From: Terriglobia bacterium
GTDB taxonomy: Bacteria > Acidobacteriota > Terriglobia > Bryobacterales > Bryobacteraceae
Reading direction: 5' to 3'
Length of the DNA: 37,296 nt
Assembly: GCA_003175985.1 (NCBI GenBank)
Contig: PSRJ01000149.1
Location: forward strand, 1-37,296
Part shown: piece after piece, positions 22,252 through 30,365 of the stretch
Numbering within the stretch: position 1 is the first letter of the stretch
Layout of the letters: each line of letters opens with the position of its first letter
Position numbers and translations under genes: made by a program
The notes under the pieces: generated by a model
What the model was told of the DNA's origin: nothing
Database searches by the model: none
The model's input: only the letters and a program-made list of their open reading frames with translations

Positions 22252-23895
22252 GTGAGCCTGCTCGCGCATCTCGCCTATAAGCCGCGCGAGCTGCAATTCG
22301 GCACCAGCGGCCGCCGCGGCGAGGTGGTTCATCTCACGCAGCTCGAAATTTACATCAACGTCCTCGCTGAGCTGCGTTATTTGCAGGCTCTGCCGCGCGG
22401 CCTAGGTGGAATCGCGCCGGGCGAGGAGGTGTATTATGCGCATGATCTTCGGCCCAGCTCGACGGCTTATGTCCCGGAGCAACAAGGCCGTGGAGAGTTG
22501 GCGCAGGCCGCGGCGGCGGCCATCGCGGATGCCGGAATGTTGCCTGTCCATCTGGGCGCGATTCCAACTCCGGCTCTGGCGCACTTTGGGTTAACGCGCA
22601 ATCGCGCCAGCCTCATGATCACCGGAAGCCACATTCCATTCGATCGCAATGGCTATAAAGCGAATACCTCGATCGGCGAACTGCTCAAGGAACACGAAGA
22701 GCCGGTCGGCCGCATGGTCGCGCAGGTCCGCGATGAGATCTACCGGCAGCCTTTCGCGGAATCGGCGTTTGACGCATGGGGGCTATTCAAGTCCGGCCAT
22801 CGCGAATTGCCCGCGCCTTGCCAGGCGGCCGCCGAGAGTTATCTTCAGCGCTATCGCGAGTTCTTCGCCGGTCTCTCTTTGCATGGGAAGCGCTTGCTGG
22901 TGTATCAGCATTCGGCAGTCGGACGCGATCTGCTGGCGGAGTTGCTGCAGGGCTTTGGCGCGGAAGTGGTTCCCGCCGGGCGCAGCGCCGAGTTCGTCCC
23001 CATTGACACCGAAAATATCGACGCGGCGCAGATAGGGGCCGTTCAGGAGCTGGTGGATGAGGCGACGCGCGAGCGTGGCCCGATTTTCGCGGTCGTATCC
23101 ACCGATGGCGATAGCGACCGGCCCCTTATCTTGGGACTCGATGCGCCTTCCGGAAAGGTGCAGTTCTTCGGCGGCGATCTGGTAGGAATGGTCGTGGCGG
23201 AGTATTTGCAGGCCGATGCCGTGGTGGTGCCCATCAGCTCGAATGATGCGATCGATCGCGGGAAGCTTGCCCGGGTACTCGAACCAAAAACGCGCATCGG
23301 GTCGCCATATGTGATCGCGGGGATGCAGAGCGCACGCGAGCGAGGCCGGCATGCTGTCTGCGGGTGGGAAGCGAACGGCGGCTTTCTCACCGGGACCGAG
23401 ATCAACCTGAATGGAAGATGCCTTTCGGCCCTGCCCACGCGGGACGCCTTCCTGCCGATTCTTGGCGTGTTGTTTGCGGCGGAGTCCAGAGGGCTCCCGG
23501 TCACCGGCCTGTTTCGGGAGCTGCCGCAACGATTCAGCCGCGCGGCGCTAATCCGCCAGTTTCCACGAGCCACTGCCCTGCGGATACTTGCGAACTTCAC
23601 GCCGAAGACCGGCGGCGGTGAAGAACTCGAAGCCATTCGAGCCGCCTTGCGCGCATTTTTTCCAGCGGATAGCGGATTTTCGGAAATTGCGGGCATCGAC
23701 TATACCGATGGTGTTCGTATCAGTTTCCGGAATGACGAAGTGGCCCACTTGCGCCCCTCGGGTAATGCGGACGAGTTCCGCATTTATGCCACGGCCGATT
23801 CGCAGGCCCGCGCCGACGCCATCGCGGAGGCGGCTGTCGAGGAACCCGACGGGATCTTGCGCCGCATGGAGCGAGCGGCCGCTTCCAGGGAATAA
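22252..23895 (+). CDS. Alpha-D-phosphohexomutase (phosphoglucomutase/phosphomannomutase)
   Basis: 547 residues. The phosphoserine loop is TGSHIP (124-129, S126), a variant of the common TASHNP; the metal loop DGDSDR (285-290), sugar-binding GWEANGG (371-377, compare G-E-x-S/N-G) and phosphate loop RPSGNADEFRIY near the C-terminus complete the four-domain set. The enzyme moves phosphate between C1 and C6 of a hexose. The substrate (glucose, mannose or a glucosamine) cannot be told; asparagine in the sugar loop and the altered serine loop set it apart from the best-known PMM/PGM. The start is GTG with GGTGGG upstream. It may be co-transcribed with the MATE gene. Confidence 0.92.
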   Translation: MSLLAHLAYKPRELQFGTSGRRGEVVHLTQLEIYINVLAELRYLQALPRGLGGIAPGEEVYYAHDLRPSSTAYVPEQQGRGELAQAAAAAIADAGMLPVHLGAIPTPALAHFGLTRNRASLMITGSHIPFDRNGYKANTSIGELLKEHEEPVGRMVAQVRDEIYRQPFAESAFDAWGLFKSGHRELPAPCQAAAESYLQRYREFFAGLSLHGKRLLVYQHSAVGRDLLAELLQGFGAEVVPAGRSAEFVPIDTENIDAAQIGAVQELVDEATRERGPIFAVVSTDGDSDRPLILGLDAPSGKVQFFGGDLVGMVVAEYLQADAVVVPISSNDAIDRGKLARVLEPKTRIGSPYVIAGMQSARERGRHAVCGWEANGGFLTGTEINLNGRCLSALPTRDAFLPILGVLFAAESRGLPVTGLFRELPQRFSRAALIRQFPRATALRILANFTPKTGGGEELEAIRAALRAFFPADSGFSEIAGIDYTDGVRISFRNDEVAHLRPSGNADEFRIYATADSQARADAIAEAAVEEPDGILRRMERAAASRE

Positions 23896-23917
23896 CCCTT
23901 ACAAAGCTAGTAGATTC

Positions 23918-23944
23918 AGTAATTTCAATTACTACCGGTTTTTT
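23918..23944. terminator. Possible terminator between converging genes
   Basis: AGTAATT (23918-23924) pairs with AATTACT (23927-23933); ACCGG and a run of six T (23939-23944) follow. The stem is AT-rich and short with a very tight loop, so it would be weak. It sits in the 36-base gap after the phosphohexomutase and overlaps the stop of the converging methyltransferase gene. Confidence 0.3.
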
Positions 23945-24495
23945 AACGCCGGTATCTTCCACAAGTAGATGTGGCTGCTCTCCACCACAACGTCCTTTTC
24001 CGGATGCCAATCGCCCATAGAGAAGCTGTGCGACACGATGCGGGCGCCGGCTCTGAGACCGTGGAGCAGCTTGGGCCGCAACCGCAGGTTTACGTCCGGC
24101 AGAAGGTAGAGCGTGACTACCGTGGCGTTATGAATGTCGGCCTCAAACAGGTCGGCGACTTCAAATCTAACCAACGTCTCGACACCCGCCTGGCGCGCAT
24201 TCCGGCGGGCTTCTTCGATGCGGGCGGGGTTATTGTCGATGCCTACTCCGTGGGCGCCGAATTCTTTGGCCGCTGCAATCACGATGCGGCCGTCGCCGCA
24301 GCCGAGATCGTAGACTGTGTCGCTGCTCTTCACGCCAGCTAACCGAAGCATGGCGGTGACTACAGCTTCGGGTGTGGTGACATAAGGAGCATTGATATAA
24401 ACCGGCGCCGGACCCTGGCTCCTGGCGACTGAAACCAGTAAAGCCAATGCCCATTTCGCCGTTCTGCCCGCCATTGTTCCAGAATACATTTTCAT
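23932..24495 (-). CDS. Exported class I SAM-dependent methyltransferase-like protein
   Basis: About 187 residues from this ATG; starts at 24489 and 24474 are also possible and none has a clear Shine-Dalgarno. A basic and hydrophobic N-terminus ('GRTAKWALALLVSVARSQGP') looks like a signal peptide or anchor. The body is a Rossmann methyltransferase: 'TPEAVVTAMLRLAGVKSSD', motif I 'VYDLGCGDGRIVIAAAKEFG' with 'GVGIDNNPARIEEARRNA', and 'ADLFEADIHNATVVTLYLLP'. S-adenosylmethionine is cytoplasmic, so an exported enzyme is puzzling; it may be membrane-tethered with its domain inside. The substrate is unknown. It is divergent from the DUF6496-like gene. Confidence 0.82.
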   Translation of the reverse strand: MKMYSGTMAGRTAKWALALLVSVARSQGPAPVYINAPYVTTPEAVVTAMLRLAGVKSSDTVYDLGCGDGRIVIAAAKEFGAHGVGIDNNPARIEEARRNARQAGVETLVRFEVADLFEADIHNATVVTLYLLPDVNLRLRPKLLHGLRAGARIVSHSFSMGDWHPEKDVVVESSHIYLWKIPALKNR

Positions 24496-24529
24496 ACGCT
24501 GGCCAAGATCGTGCTCGATGTGCTTACGT

Positions 24530-24955
24530 ATGCCTGAGAAACGAACCATCGAACGGGCACGCCAGGATGCCCGGGAAGGCAAGGCCCCTACTACGCAGGC
24601 CGGCGAATTCGTACGGGAAGAAATGGAACATATTCGCCAGGGCAAGCACGGTGCGCGCTCGACCAAGCAGGCGATCGCTATCGGACTGTCCAAAGCACGA
24701 CGGGCTGGAGTGCCGTTGGCTCCCCCTGCAGCGGAGCAGGCTTCGGAGCGCACGCGCAAACAGGCCAAACGCGACTATTCGAAAGGCCAGACGGGCACCG
24801 GCAAACGCAAGCCTTCCGCAAAACGCTCGCGAGCTGTGCGGACGGCGCTGAAGCGTGAAGGAAGGAATGCGGCGTCACACAGCGCTCTTTCCAAACAGGC
24901 GCGCAGCGCGGCACAACGGCGCAGGCGAAGCGGCTCAAGCCGGAAGACCGCCTGA
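24530..24955 (+). CDS. Basic DUF6496-like protein
   Basis: 141 residues. Residues 1-65 ('PEKRTIERARQDAREGKAPT', 'VREEMEHIRQGKHGARSTKQ', 'GLSKARRAGVPL') match my memory of the DUF6496 family, small proteins of unknown function. The remaining 75 residues are extremely rich in Lys, Arg, Ala and Ser, like a histone H1 tail, so nucleic-acid binding is plausible. An ATG four codons upstream is an alternative start; neither has a good ribosome site. The last 21 bases overlap the end of the converging HAD gene. Confidence 0.75.
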   Translation: MPEKRTIERARQDAREGKAPTTQAGEFVREEMEHIRQGKHGARSTKQAIAIGLSKARRAGVPLAPPAAEQASERTRKQAKRDYSKGQTGTGKRKPSAKRSRAVRTALKREGRNAASHSALSKQARSAAQRRRRSGSSRKTA

Positions 24956-25552
24956 GAGACGATCGAGGAGGATCCGCGGCATTTCCGCAGCGTTGCCGAC
25001 TGCCAGCACCTCAAAGCCGGCGGCGTGTCCGCTGGCGATGCCGGCGGGAGAGTCTTCGACGACCAGTGGAACGCGCGCGTCCACCAATCGGGCCGCGAGC
25101 AGGTAAGGGTCCGGCGCGGGCTTATGGCGCGGTGCATCTCCCCCGGTGACCAGGGCGCTGAAATAGTGGCGGAGACCGCCGGCGATGAGTGGCGGTTCGA
25201 TCTCGCTGCGCGCACTGGAACTCACCACCGCCAGTTTGAATTTCCGTTGCAAACCCTCCAGCAGCGGTAGCAAACCCCCAGGAAAAGGCGGCTGCTCCAT
25301 GCGCCGCTGAAACAATTCCTTTTTCCTTGGATACTGCGCCCAAAGGGCATCCCAAGCAAGCGGGGGATCGGCCTCCGCGGCCAGGCGCCGAATCATCTCG
25401 CGATCGTCCATGCCGAGGTAACGGTCCCGGTATTCTCCCCAGTTCAGCGTAATTCCAAACGGAGCCAGCACCTGCGCCCAGCAATCGCAATGGATGGGTT
25501 CACTATCTACGAGAACGCCATCGAAATCGAAAAGAATGGCGTCGAACGGCAT
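24935..25552 (-). CDS. HAD-superfamily phosphatase (beta-phosphoglucomutase-like group)
   Basis: 205 residues from 'MPFDAILFDFDGVLVDSEP'. HAD motif I is DFDGV (9-13), motif II is in 'VVSSSARS' (S111), motif III is K144 in 'HKPAPDPY', motif IV is 'VVEDSPAGI' (E166, D167). The helical cap between residues 17 and 85 places it with the phosphoglycolate phosphatase / beta-phosphoglucomutase subgroup, so it acts on a small sugar phosphate that cannot be named. The open frame runs far upstream, but those residues are the shadow of the genes on the other strand. TTGACA at 25586-25591 (minus strand) may be its -35, without a convincing -10. Confidence 0.92.
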   Translation of the reverse strand: MPFDAILFDFDGVLVDSEPIHCDCWAQVLAPFGITLNWGEYRDRYLGMDDREMIRRLAAEADPPLAWDALWAQYPRKKELFQRRMEQPPFPGGLLPLLEGLQRKFKLAVVSSSARSEIEPPLIAGGLRHYFSALVTGGDAPRHKPAPDPYLLAARLVDARVPLVVEDSPAGIASGHAAGFEVLAVGNAAEMPRILLDRLSGGLPA

Positions 25553-25618
25553 CTTCCAGGTTGAATTTTCAGCGTAACATGCGAGTGTCAATGTGCTATC
25601 ACTGAATCTGGAACACTC

Positions 25619-25861
25619 ATGCCTACCGAAGACGAAATGAGAACTGAAATCGAGCGCCTCCGCGCCGAGAACGAAGCGCTGAAGCGTCCACGCGGGCAGA
25701 CGTCGCTGCGGGTCAGTGAAAAAGGGGCGCTCTCCGTTTACGGGCTGGGACGCTTTCCCGTCACCCTCTACCGCGAGCAGTGGGAGAAACTGCTGGGCAT
25801 GGCCGACGATATCCGCCACTTCATCGCCGAAAACGACCAGCTCCTCAAGAAAAAGGAATAA
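25619..25861 (+). CDS. Small conserved-looking protein with N-terminal coiled coil
   Basis: 80 residues. The first 25 form a heptad-type helix ('EMRTEIERLRAENEALKRP'); the middle, 'SLRVSEKGALSVYGLGRFPV', followed by 'TLYREQWEKLLGMADDIRHF', looks like a compact globular unit. I have the impression of having seen the same arrangement in other acidobacterial genomes, but cannot name a family. It is separated from the next SDR gene by three bases, so the two are co-transcribed. No membrane or signal segment. Function unknown. Confidence 0.72.
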   Translation: MPTEDEMRTEIERLRAENEALKRPRGQTSLRVSEKGALSVYGLGRFPVTLYREQWEKLLGMADDIRHFIAENDQLLKKKE

Positions 25862-25864
25862 GCG

Positions 25865-26629
25865 ATGGCCGCGGGCGCCGCGCTCATCACGGGAGCCTCC
25901 AGCGGGATCGGCGCGGAGTTGGCGAAATTGTGTTTCTCCGCCGGCTACCGGGTATTGCTTGTGGCGCGCAATCGGCAGGCGCTCGAGGAACTCGCACGCC
26001 CCTGGGGGGACCGGGCACAGGTGCTTGTGTCCGATCTCTCCGAAACCGATGCACCGCAGGCGATTTTCGACCGCTTGCGCGACACACCGGTCGAGATCCT
26101 GATCAATAACGCCGGCTTCGGTGTGCGCGGAGCATTCGCCGAGACAGATTGGGAAACGGAATGGAAACTGGGTCAGGTGAACATGGTGGCTCTGGCCCAT
26201 CTGACCAAGTTGTTTCTACCTCAGATGCTGGCTCGGCGCTCGGGACGCATCCTGAATGTCGCTTCCACGGCTGCTTATGTTCCGGGACCGTTCATGGCGA
26301 TGTACTACGCTAGCAAGGCGTTCGTCCGCTCGTTCTCGGAAGCGTTGGCCAACGAAACACAAGGAACCGGAGTGACTGTCACGCTGCTGTGTCCCGGACC
26401 GACCCGCACAGGCTTTGTGGCTGCCGCCGGCATCGAGGACTCCGTGCTCTTCCGCGGACCGGTCATGGAGGCATCCGAAGTGGCGCGCATCGGCTTTACG
26501 GCAATGATGAGCGGAAAGACGGAGGTGATTGCGGGCCGGCGCAACCGCTGGATGATGTGGAGCAGCCGCCTGGCTCCGCGCACGATGCTCGCCGGGATCA
26601 CGCGAAGGTTGAACTCGCCCTCGGGGTGA
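25865..26629 (+). CDS. Short-chain dehydrogenase/reductase (COG0300/DltE-like)
   Basis: 254 residues. The cofactor loop is TGASSGIG (9-16), then 'ARNRQALEELA' (NADPH-type), NNAGFG (81-86), catalytic S134, Y147 and K151 in 'MYYASKAF', and 'CPGPTRTGF'. This is the COG0300 group of SDRs, whose substrates are often acyl or steroid-like ketones. The C-terminal tail ('RRNRWMMWSSRLAPRTMLAG') is basic and amphipathic and could touch the membrane. It sits in a run of coiled-coil protein, SDR and hydrolase with gaps of 3 and 15 bases. Exact substrate unknown. Confidence 0.93.
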   Translation: MAAGAALITGASSGIGAELAKLCFSAGYRVLLVARNRQALEELARPWGDRAQVLVSDLSETDAPQAIFDRLRDTPVEILINNAGFGVRGAFAETDWETEWKLGQVNMVALAHLTKLFLPQMLARRSGRILNVASTAAYVPGPFMAMYYASKAFVRSFSEALANETQGTGVTVTLLCPGPTRTGFVAAAGIEDSVLFRGPVMEASEVARIGFTAMMSGKTEVIAGRRNRWMMWSSRLAPRTMLAGITRRLNSPSG

Positions 26630-26644
26630 GCGCTGGTACAGCCC

Positions 26645-27280
26645 ATGGAAGAACCTTTTGAAAGCCCCGGAATTCGCGGCATATTACATCGGCCGGAGAG
26701 CGAAAACGGCCATGTCCTGCTGCTGACCCACGGGGCGGGCGCCAACTGCAAGACGCCGTTGCTGATCCGCCTGGCACGCGCGTTTGAAAGCGCAGGGTAC
26801 CTCGTTTTGCGCTATGACCTGCCGTTCCGGCAGCAGCGGCCAAAGGGGCCGCCCTTTCCCGCCGGGGCGGCCCGCGATCGGGAAGGGATCGCGCGCTGTG
26901 TAGAAGCGGCGCGGCAGGTCTCCCGCGGCCGCGTGTTTCTTGGGGGCCATTCCTACGGCGGGCGGCAATCCGCGATGCTCGCGGCGGAACGGCCGGAGTT
27001 AGCTTCCGCTTTGCTTCTGCTCTCTTATCCCCTGCACCCGCCCGACCAGCCTGAAAACAAACGGATCGCGTTCTTCCCGCAATTACGCACTCCGGTATTA
27101 TTCGTCCACGGAACGAGAGACCCTTTCGCTTCTCCCGAAGAGTTGCGCGATGCTATGGCGCTGATTCCGGCGGCCACCGATTTGCTGCCCGTCGAAGGAG
27201 CCTCCCATGACCTGGCTCGCGCGGCAGATCTAAGCGTGGAGATGATCACTAGACTGGAGAGGCTGTTATCACATGCTTAA
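26645..27280 (+). CDS. Alpha/beta hydrolase (KANL3/Tex30-like, COG3571 type)
   Basis: 211 residues. The nucleophile elbow is GGHSYGG (S103), with D159 in 'VHGTRDPF' and H188 in 'EGASHDL' completing the triad; the oxyanion segment is 'LLTHGAGANCKTPLL'. The compact size, without a lid insertion, and 'YDLPFRQQRPKGPP' resemble the Tex30/KANL3-like hydrolases. The substrate is unknown. It ends a three-gene run with the SDR. After it, 27281-27432 holds no gene; a hairpin lies just before the epimerase start. Confidence 0.87.
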   Translation: MEEPFESPGIRGILHRPESENGHVLLLTHGAGANCKTPLLIRLARAFESAGYLVLRYDLPFRQQRPKGPPFPAGAARDREGIARCVEAARQVSRGRVFLGGHSYGGRQSAMLAAERPELASALLLLSYPLHPPDQPENKRIAFFPQLRTPVLFVHGTRDPFASPEELRDAMALIPAATDLLPVEGASHDLARAADLSVEMITRLERLLSHA

Positions 27281-27395
27281 GATCGTTACCGCCGTTACGG
27301 CTAGGGTGGTAACGGGCAGTTAACGCAGTCTATAACCTGCGGACGACGCCTCGTTCGTGCATAATACTTTCCAGGTGCTGGGCTCCCGGTTGAAA

Positions 27396-27415
27396 CCCGG
27401 CTGTGCCGAGCCGGG
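27396..27415 (+). other. Hairpin in the leader of the aldose epimerase gene
   Basis: CCCGGCT (27396-27402) and AGCCGGG (27409-27415) form a perfect 7-bp GC stem with a 6-base loop, eight bases before the AAGGGAT ribosome site of the next gene. A second CCCGG copy lies at 27386-27390 and could pair alternatively. It could modulate translation, but GC-rich hairpins also arise by chance in this genome. Confidence 0.3.
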
Positions 27416-27432
27416 CATTGCCAAGGGATTGG

Positions 27433-28515
27433 ATGACCTGGTCGCCAAATACGTGGCTCGATAGACTGTCACGCGCTTTCGTGTTCCTGGCCTTGGTCTG
27501 TTCGGCGAGGGCGCAGTACTCGGCGCGCGCCGATGACGAGGTAGTCCATTTAGAGGATCCGGCTCACCAGACCCGCGTCTCCATCGTCCCCGGCGTAGGC
27601 AACGTTGCCTTCGAGCTGCGGATAAAGGGAGAGAATATCCTCCGCTTCCCCTACGCGGATATCGCCGCCTTCCGCAGCCGCCCCGGTCTCAATGGCATTC
27701 CGTTTCTGGGGCCGTGGGCGAACCGGCTGGATGAGCAGGCGTTCTACGCCGGCGGCAAACGATACGCCTTCAACATGGACTTGGGAAATGTCCGCGGCGC
27801 GCATCCGATTCACGGCTTCCTTTCCTCCACCGATAAGTGGACAGTGACCGAAGTCAAAGCCGACAGCAACGCTGCCTGGATGACGAGCCGCCTGGAATTC
27901 TACCGGGAGCCATCCTGGATGGCCCAATTTCCTTTCGCTCACACGATTCAACTGACTTATCGCCTCACCGCTGGCGTTCTGGAAGTGAATGTCCGCCTGC
28001 ACAATCTCAGCTCGGAGCCGATGCCCGTCTCGATCGGATTCCATCCTTATTTCCAGCTTACGGATTCGCCGCGCGAAGACTGGACGATCCGCATTGGCGC
28101 AAAGAAACAATGGCTGCTGAACAACGACAAGATTCCTACTGGAGTGACGGCGCCCATTACAGACATGTTCCCCGACCCGGATCGAATTGCACTCAAAGAC
28201 TACGACCTGGACCACGTGTTTAGCGATCTGGTCCGCGATGCGGATGGCCGGGCACTGATGAGGGTCAAAGGAAAATCGCAGCAGATCGAAGTGTTGTTTG
28301 GGCCCAAATACAACACAGCCGTGGTTTTCTCACCGCAGCCGCGCAGCGGAGGAGCAAACCCGCCGCAAAGTCCGAATTTCGTCTGCTTCGAGCCGATGGC
28401 CGGCATTACCGATGCCATGAACCTGGCGCATCGAGGCCTGTACCGCGAGCTGCAGATGCTCCCTCCGGGGCAAGTTTGGGAGGAAAGCTTCTGGATCCGC
28501 CCGAGCGGATTCTAA
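27433..28515 (+). CDS. Aldose 1-epimerase (galactose mutarotase family), exported
   Basis: About 360 residues. An N-terminal hydrophobic stretch ending in A-x-A ('AFVFLALVCSARA') is a Sec signal peptide. The mutarotase fold follows, with the substrate arginine region 'LGPWANRLDEQ', the first catalytic histidine in 'AHPIHGFLSS', the second in 'VSIGFHPYFQL', and the catalytic-base glutamate in 'VCFEPMAGITDAMN'. It interconverts alpha- and beta-anomers of free aldoses, here presumably in the periplasm. The ATG with AAGGGAT upstream is chosen over a GTG ten codons earlier. It converges on the GMC dehydrogenase gene; together they suggest that the mutarotase feeds a periplasmic sugar dehydrogenase. 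Confidence 0.91.
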   Translation: MTWSPNTWLDRLSRAFVFLALVCSARAQYSARADDEVVHLEDPAHQTRVSIVPGVGNVAFELRIKGENILRFPYADIAAFRSRPGLNGIPFLGPWANRLDEQAFYAGGKRYAFNMDLGNVRGAHPIHGFLSSTDKWTVTEVKADSNAAWMTSRLEFYREPSWMAQFPFAHTIQLTYRLTAGVLEVNVRLHNLSSEPMPVSIGFHPYFQLTDSPREDWTIRIGAKKQWLLNNDKIPTGVTAPITDMFPDPDRIALKDYDLDHVFSDLVRDADGRALMRVKGKSQQIEVLFGPKYNTAVVFSPQPRSGGANPPQSPNFVCFEPMAGITDAMNLAHRGLYRELQMLPPGQVWEESFWIRPSGF

Positions 28516-28652
28516 TTAACAGCCGAAGGTTTCAACGAAACAGAACCGGCGCGAAATCCGCCAGTTGATCCCGGACAGAATGCGGCCGCGCGATGGTTAG
28601 AAAGGCGACGCGAGTGCGTTTCCAGATACCGTGGCCCTGCTGCCGCCCCGGC

Positions 28653-30365
28653 TCAGCCTGCAATCGTTTTCCAGCTCTTCACCAGATGTTCCGCCGTACG
28701 CCAGGCGAGTGCTTGCACAGTCAACGTCGGGTTGCGCGCTCCGCTCGTTCCCATTACGGAGGCGCCGAGAATGCCAAGGTTCGGGGCTTCGTGAGAAAAG
28801 CCCCAGCGGTCGGCCACATTGGTTTCCGGGTTGTCGCCCATGCGTGTACCGCCGTAGGCGTGCGTGGAAAGCGCCGGACCGGTGGGCGGCGCTTTGATCA
28901 CTTCGATGGCGCCCGCCGCGCGGAACCACTGCTCCATTTTGTTCTGCGCGTATTCCACCGAGCGGCGTTCGTTTTCCCGGGGACTGGTGGTCACGCGGCA
29001 AACCGGGTCGGCTAACGGATCGCGCACTTGCGGGTCGAGATCCAGAAACGTGGTCTCATATGGGAACGTAGAGGTCTGGAGGTACGCCGCAGTCCAGCGC
29101 GCCGCGTTTTGGCGGACGAACGCCTTCCATCGCGCGCCCCAGCCGGGAGCGCGTCCGAAGGTATTCATGGCGGCCGCTTCGATGGGATGCAGCTCCGTGT
29201 GCACGTGCAGAGTAGTGCCGCCGATGAAGCCGAGACCGGTGTGATCGAAGCTGTCGTCGCCGAAATCGTCCACCGCCGTGCCTTGCGCCGGAAGCCCGTA
29301 AAACACGTTGATATCGAATGGAAACAATGCCACCACCGCGCCGCCGCCTTGCGTGCCCCAGTGCGCGAAATAGTGCTTTCCGACCTGTCCGTGATTGTTC
29401 GAGAGCCCATTCGGCCAAGCCTTCGATTTCGAAAGCAGCAGCAGCCGCGAGTTTTCGTAAGTATAGGATGCCAGCAGCACCACGCGCGCGGGCTGAAAAT
29501 ACTCCTTTCCTTCCCGCAGATAATTCACGCCGGTCACACGGCCGTCGTCTCCGGCTGCGATGCGGGTCACTTGTGCCCGATCAAAGATCGTCAGGTTCTT
29601 CGTCTTCAATGCAGCCGGAATGGTGGTGATCGCGGTGGAATTCTTGGCGCCGATGTGGCAGCCGCCGGTGCCGCAAAACCCGTGATAGGCGCAGCCGGGG
29701 CGCCCCTGATACGGCTGGGTGTTGATCGCCGCGGGCGGCCGGAATGGATGCCAGCCGAGTTCGTGCGCGGCTTGCGCCATGCGGTCCGTGAATTCGGTCG
29801 CGCGCAGGGGCGGCATGGGATATTCTCGCTGCCGCGGTCCTTCAAAGATGTTGCCAGCCGGATCGATTCTGCCCTGAATGTTGCCGGCTTTGCCGGAAAC
29901 GCCGATCTCGTATTCCACTTGATCGTAATAGCGCTCCAGTTCGTCGTAAGTGAGAGGCCAGTCTTCCAGAGTCGAGCCCGCGGGAATCGCGCCAGCGCCG
30001 TAACGTTTTACCGTTTCGCTCCGTGTCCGAAAGTCCCAGGGCTTCAGCCGCCAGCTTTGGGCCCAGTAGTGGATGGAAGTGCCGCCAATGGCGTTCATCA
30101 TCGGATGATTGCCCACGCGGCGCGCCACCGCGGAAGGGCTGTCCCGCACCGTGGGCACTTCACTCTTCGTTTTGGGAACCGAGGTCACCAGCCCGCGCAC
30201 ATTGTTATGAATCTCGTCGGGGCGGAACGTCCGCGCGTCCATCCAACCGCCGGCTTCGATTCCCGCGATTTTCAGACCGGCCTGCGCCAGCGGCAACACC
30301 GCAATCCCGCCCGCCGCGCCCAAACCGATTACCGCCACGTCGACGGGTTTCAGGCTAATGGCCAT
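28653..30365 (-). CDS. GMC-family oxidoreductase (gluconate 2-dehydrogenase-type flavoprotein)
   Basis: 570 residues. The FAD-binding loop GLGAAGG lies at about residues 15-21 ('VAVIGLGAAGGIAVLPLAQA', then 'GIEAGG'), 'AIGGTSIHYWAQSWRLKPWD' is the FAD-covering region, and the C-terminal domain carries the catalytic-site histidine ('LSTHAYGGTRMGDN') and asparagine ('MGTSGARNPTLTVQ'). A cysteine-containing stretch 'GCAYHGFCGTGGCH' is typical of this group. It has no signal of its own; in such pairs it is carried across the membrane with the Tat-signalled small subunit encoded just upstream (11-base overlap). It would oxidise an aldose, polyol or sugar acid and pass electrons to the respiratory chain. 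Confidence 0.94.
   Translation of the reverse strand: MAISLKPVDVAVIGLGAAGGIAVLPLAQAGLKIAGIEAGGWMDARTFRPDEIHNNVRGLVTSVPKTKSEVPTVRDSPSAVARRVGNHPMMNAIGGTSIHYWAQSWRLKPWDFRTRSETVKRYGAGAIPAGSTLEDWPLTYDELERYYDQVEYEIGVSGKAGNIQGRIDPAGNIFEGPRQREYPMPPLRATEFTDRMAQAAHELGWHPFRPPAAINTQPYQGRPGCAYHGFCGTGGCHIGAKNSTAITTIPAALKTKNLTIFDRAQVTRIAAGDDGRVTGVNYLREGKEYFQPARVVLLASYTYENSRLLLLSKSKAWPNGLSNNHGQVGKHYFAHWGTQGGGAVVALFPFDINVFYGLPAQGTAVDDFGDDSFDHTGLGFIGGTTLHVHTELHPIEAAAMNTFGRAPGWGARWKAFVRQNAARWTAAYLQTSTFPYETTFLDLDPQVRDPLADPVCRVTTSPRENERRSVEYAQNKMEQWFRAAGAIEVIKAPPTGPALSTHAYGGTRMGDNPETNVADRWGFSHEAPNLGILGASVMGTSGARNPTLTVQALAWRTAEHLVKSWKTIAG

Noticed and set aside
25553..26200. Upstream extension of the HAD gene giving a 421-residue protein
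   Set aside because: The extra residues lie opposite the coiled-coil and SDR genes; HAD motif I sits at the normal distance from the ATG at 25552.
27285..27313. GTTACC...GGTAAC inverted repeat after the hydrolase gene as a terminator or operator
   Set aside because: The 9-base arms have a mismatch, no T-run follows and no regulator is nearby; chance is enough to explain it.
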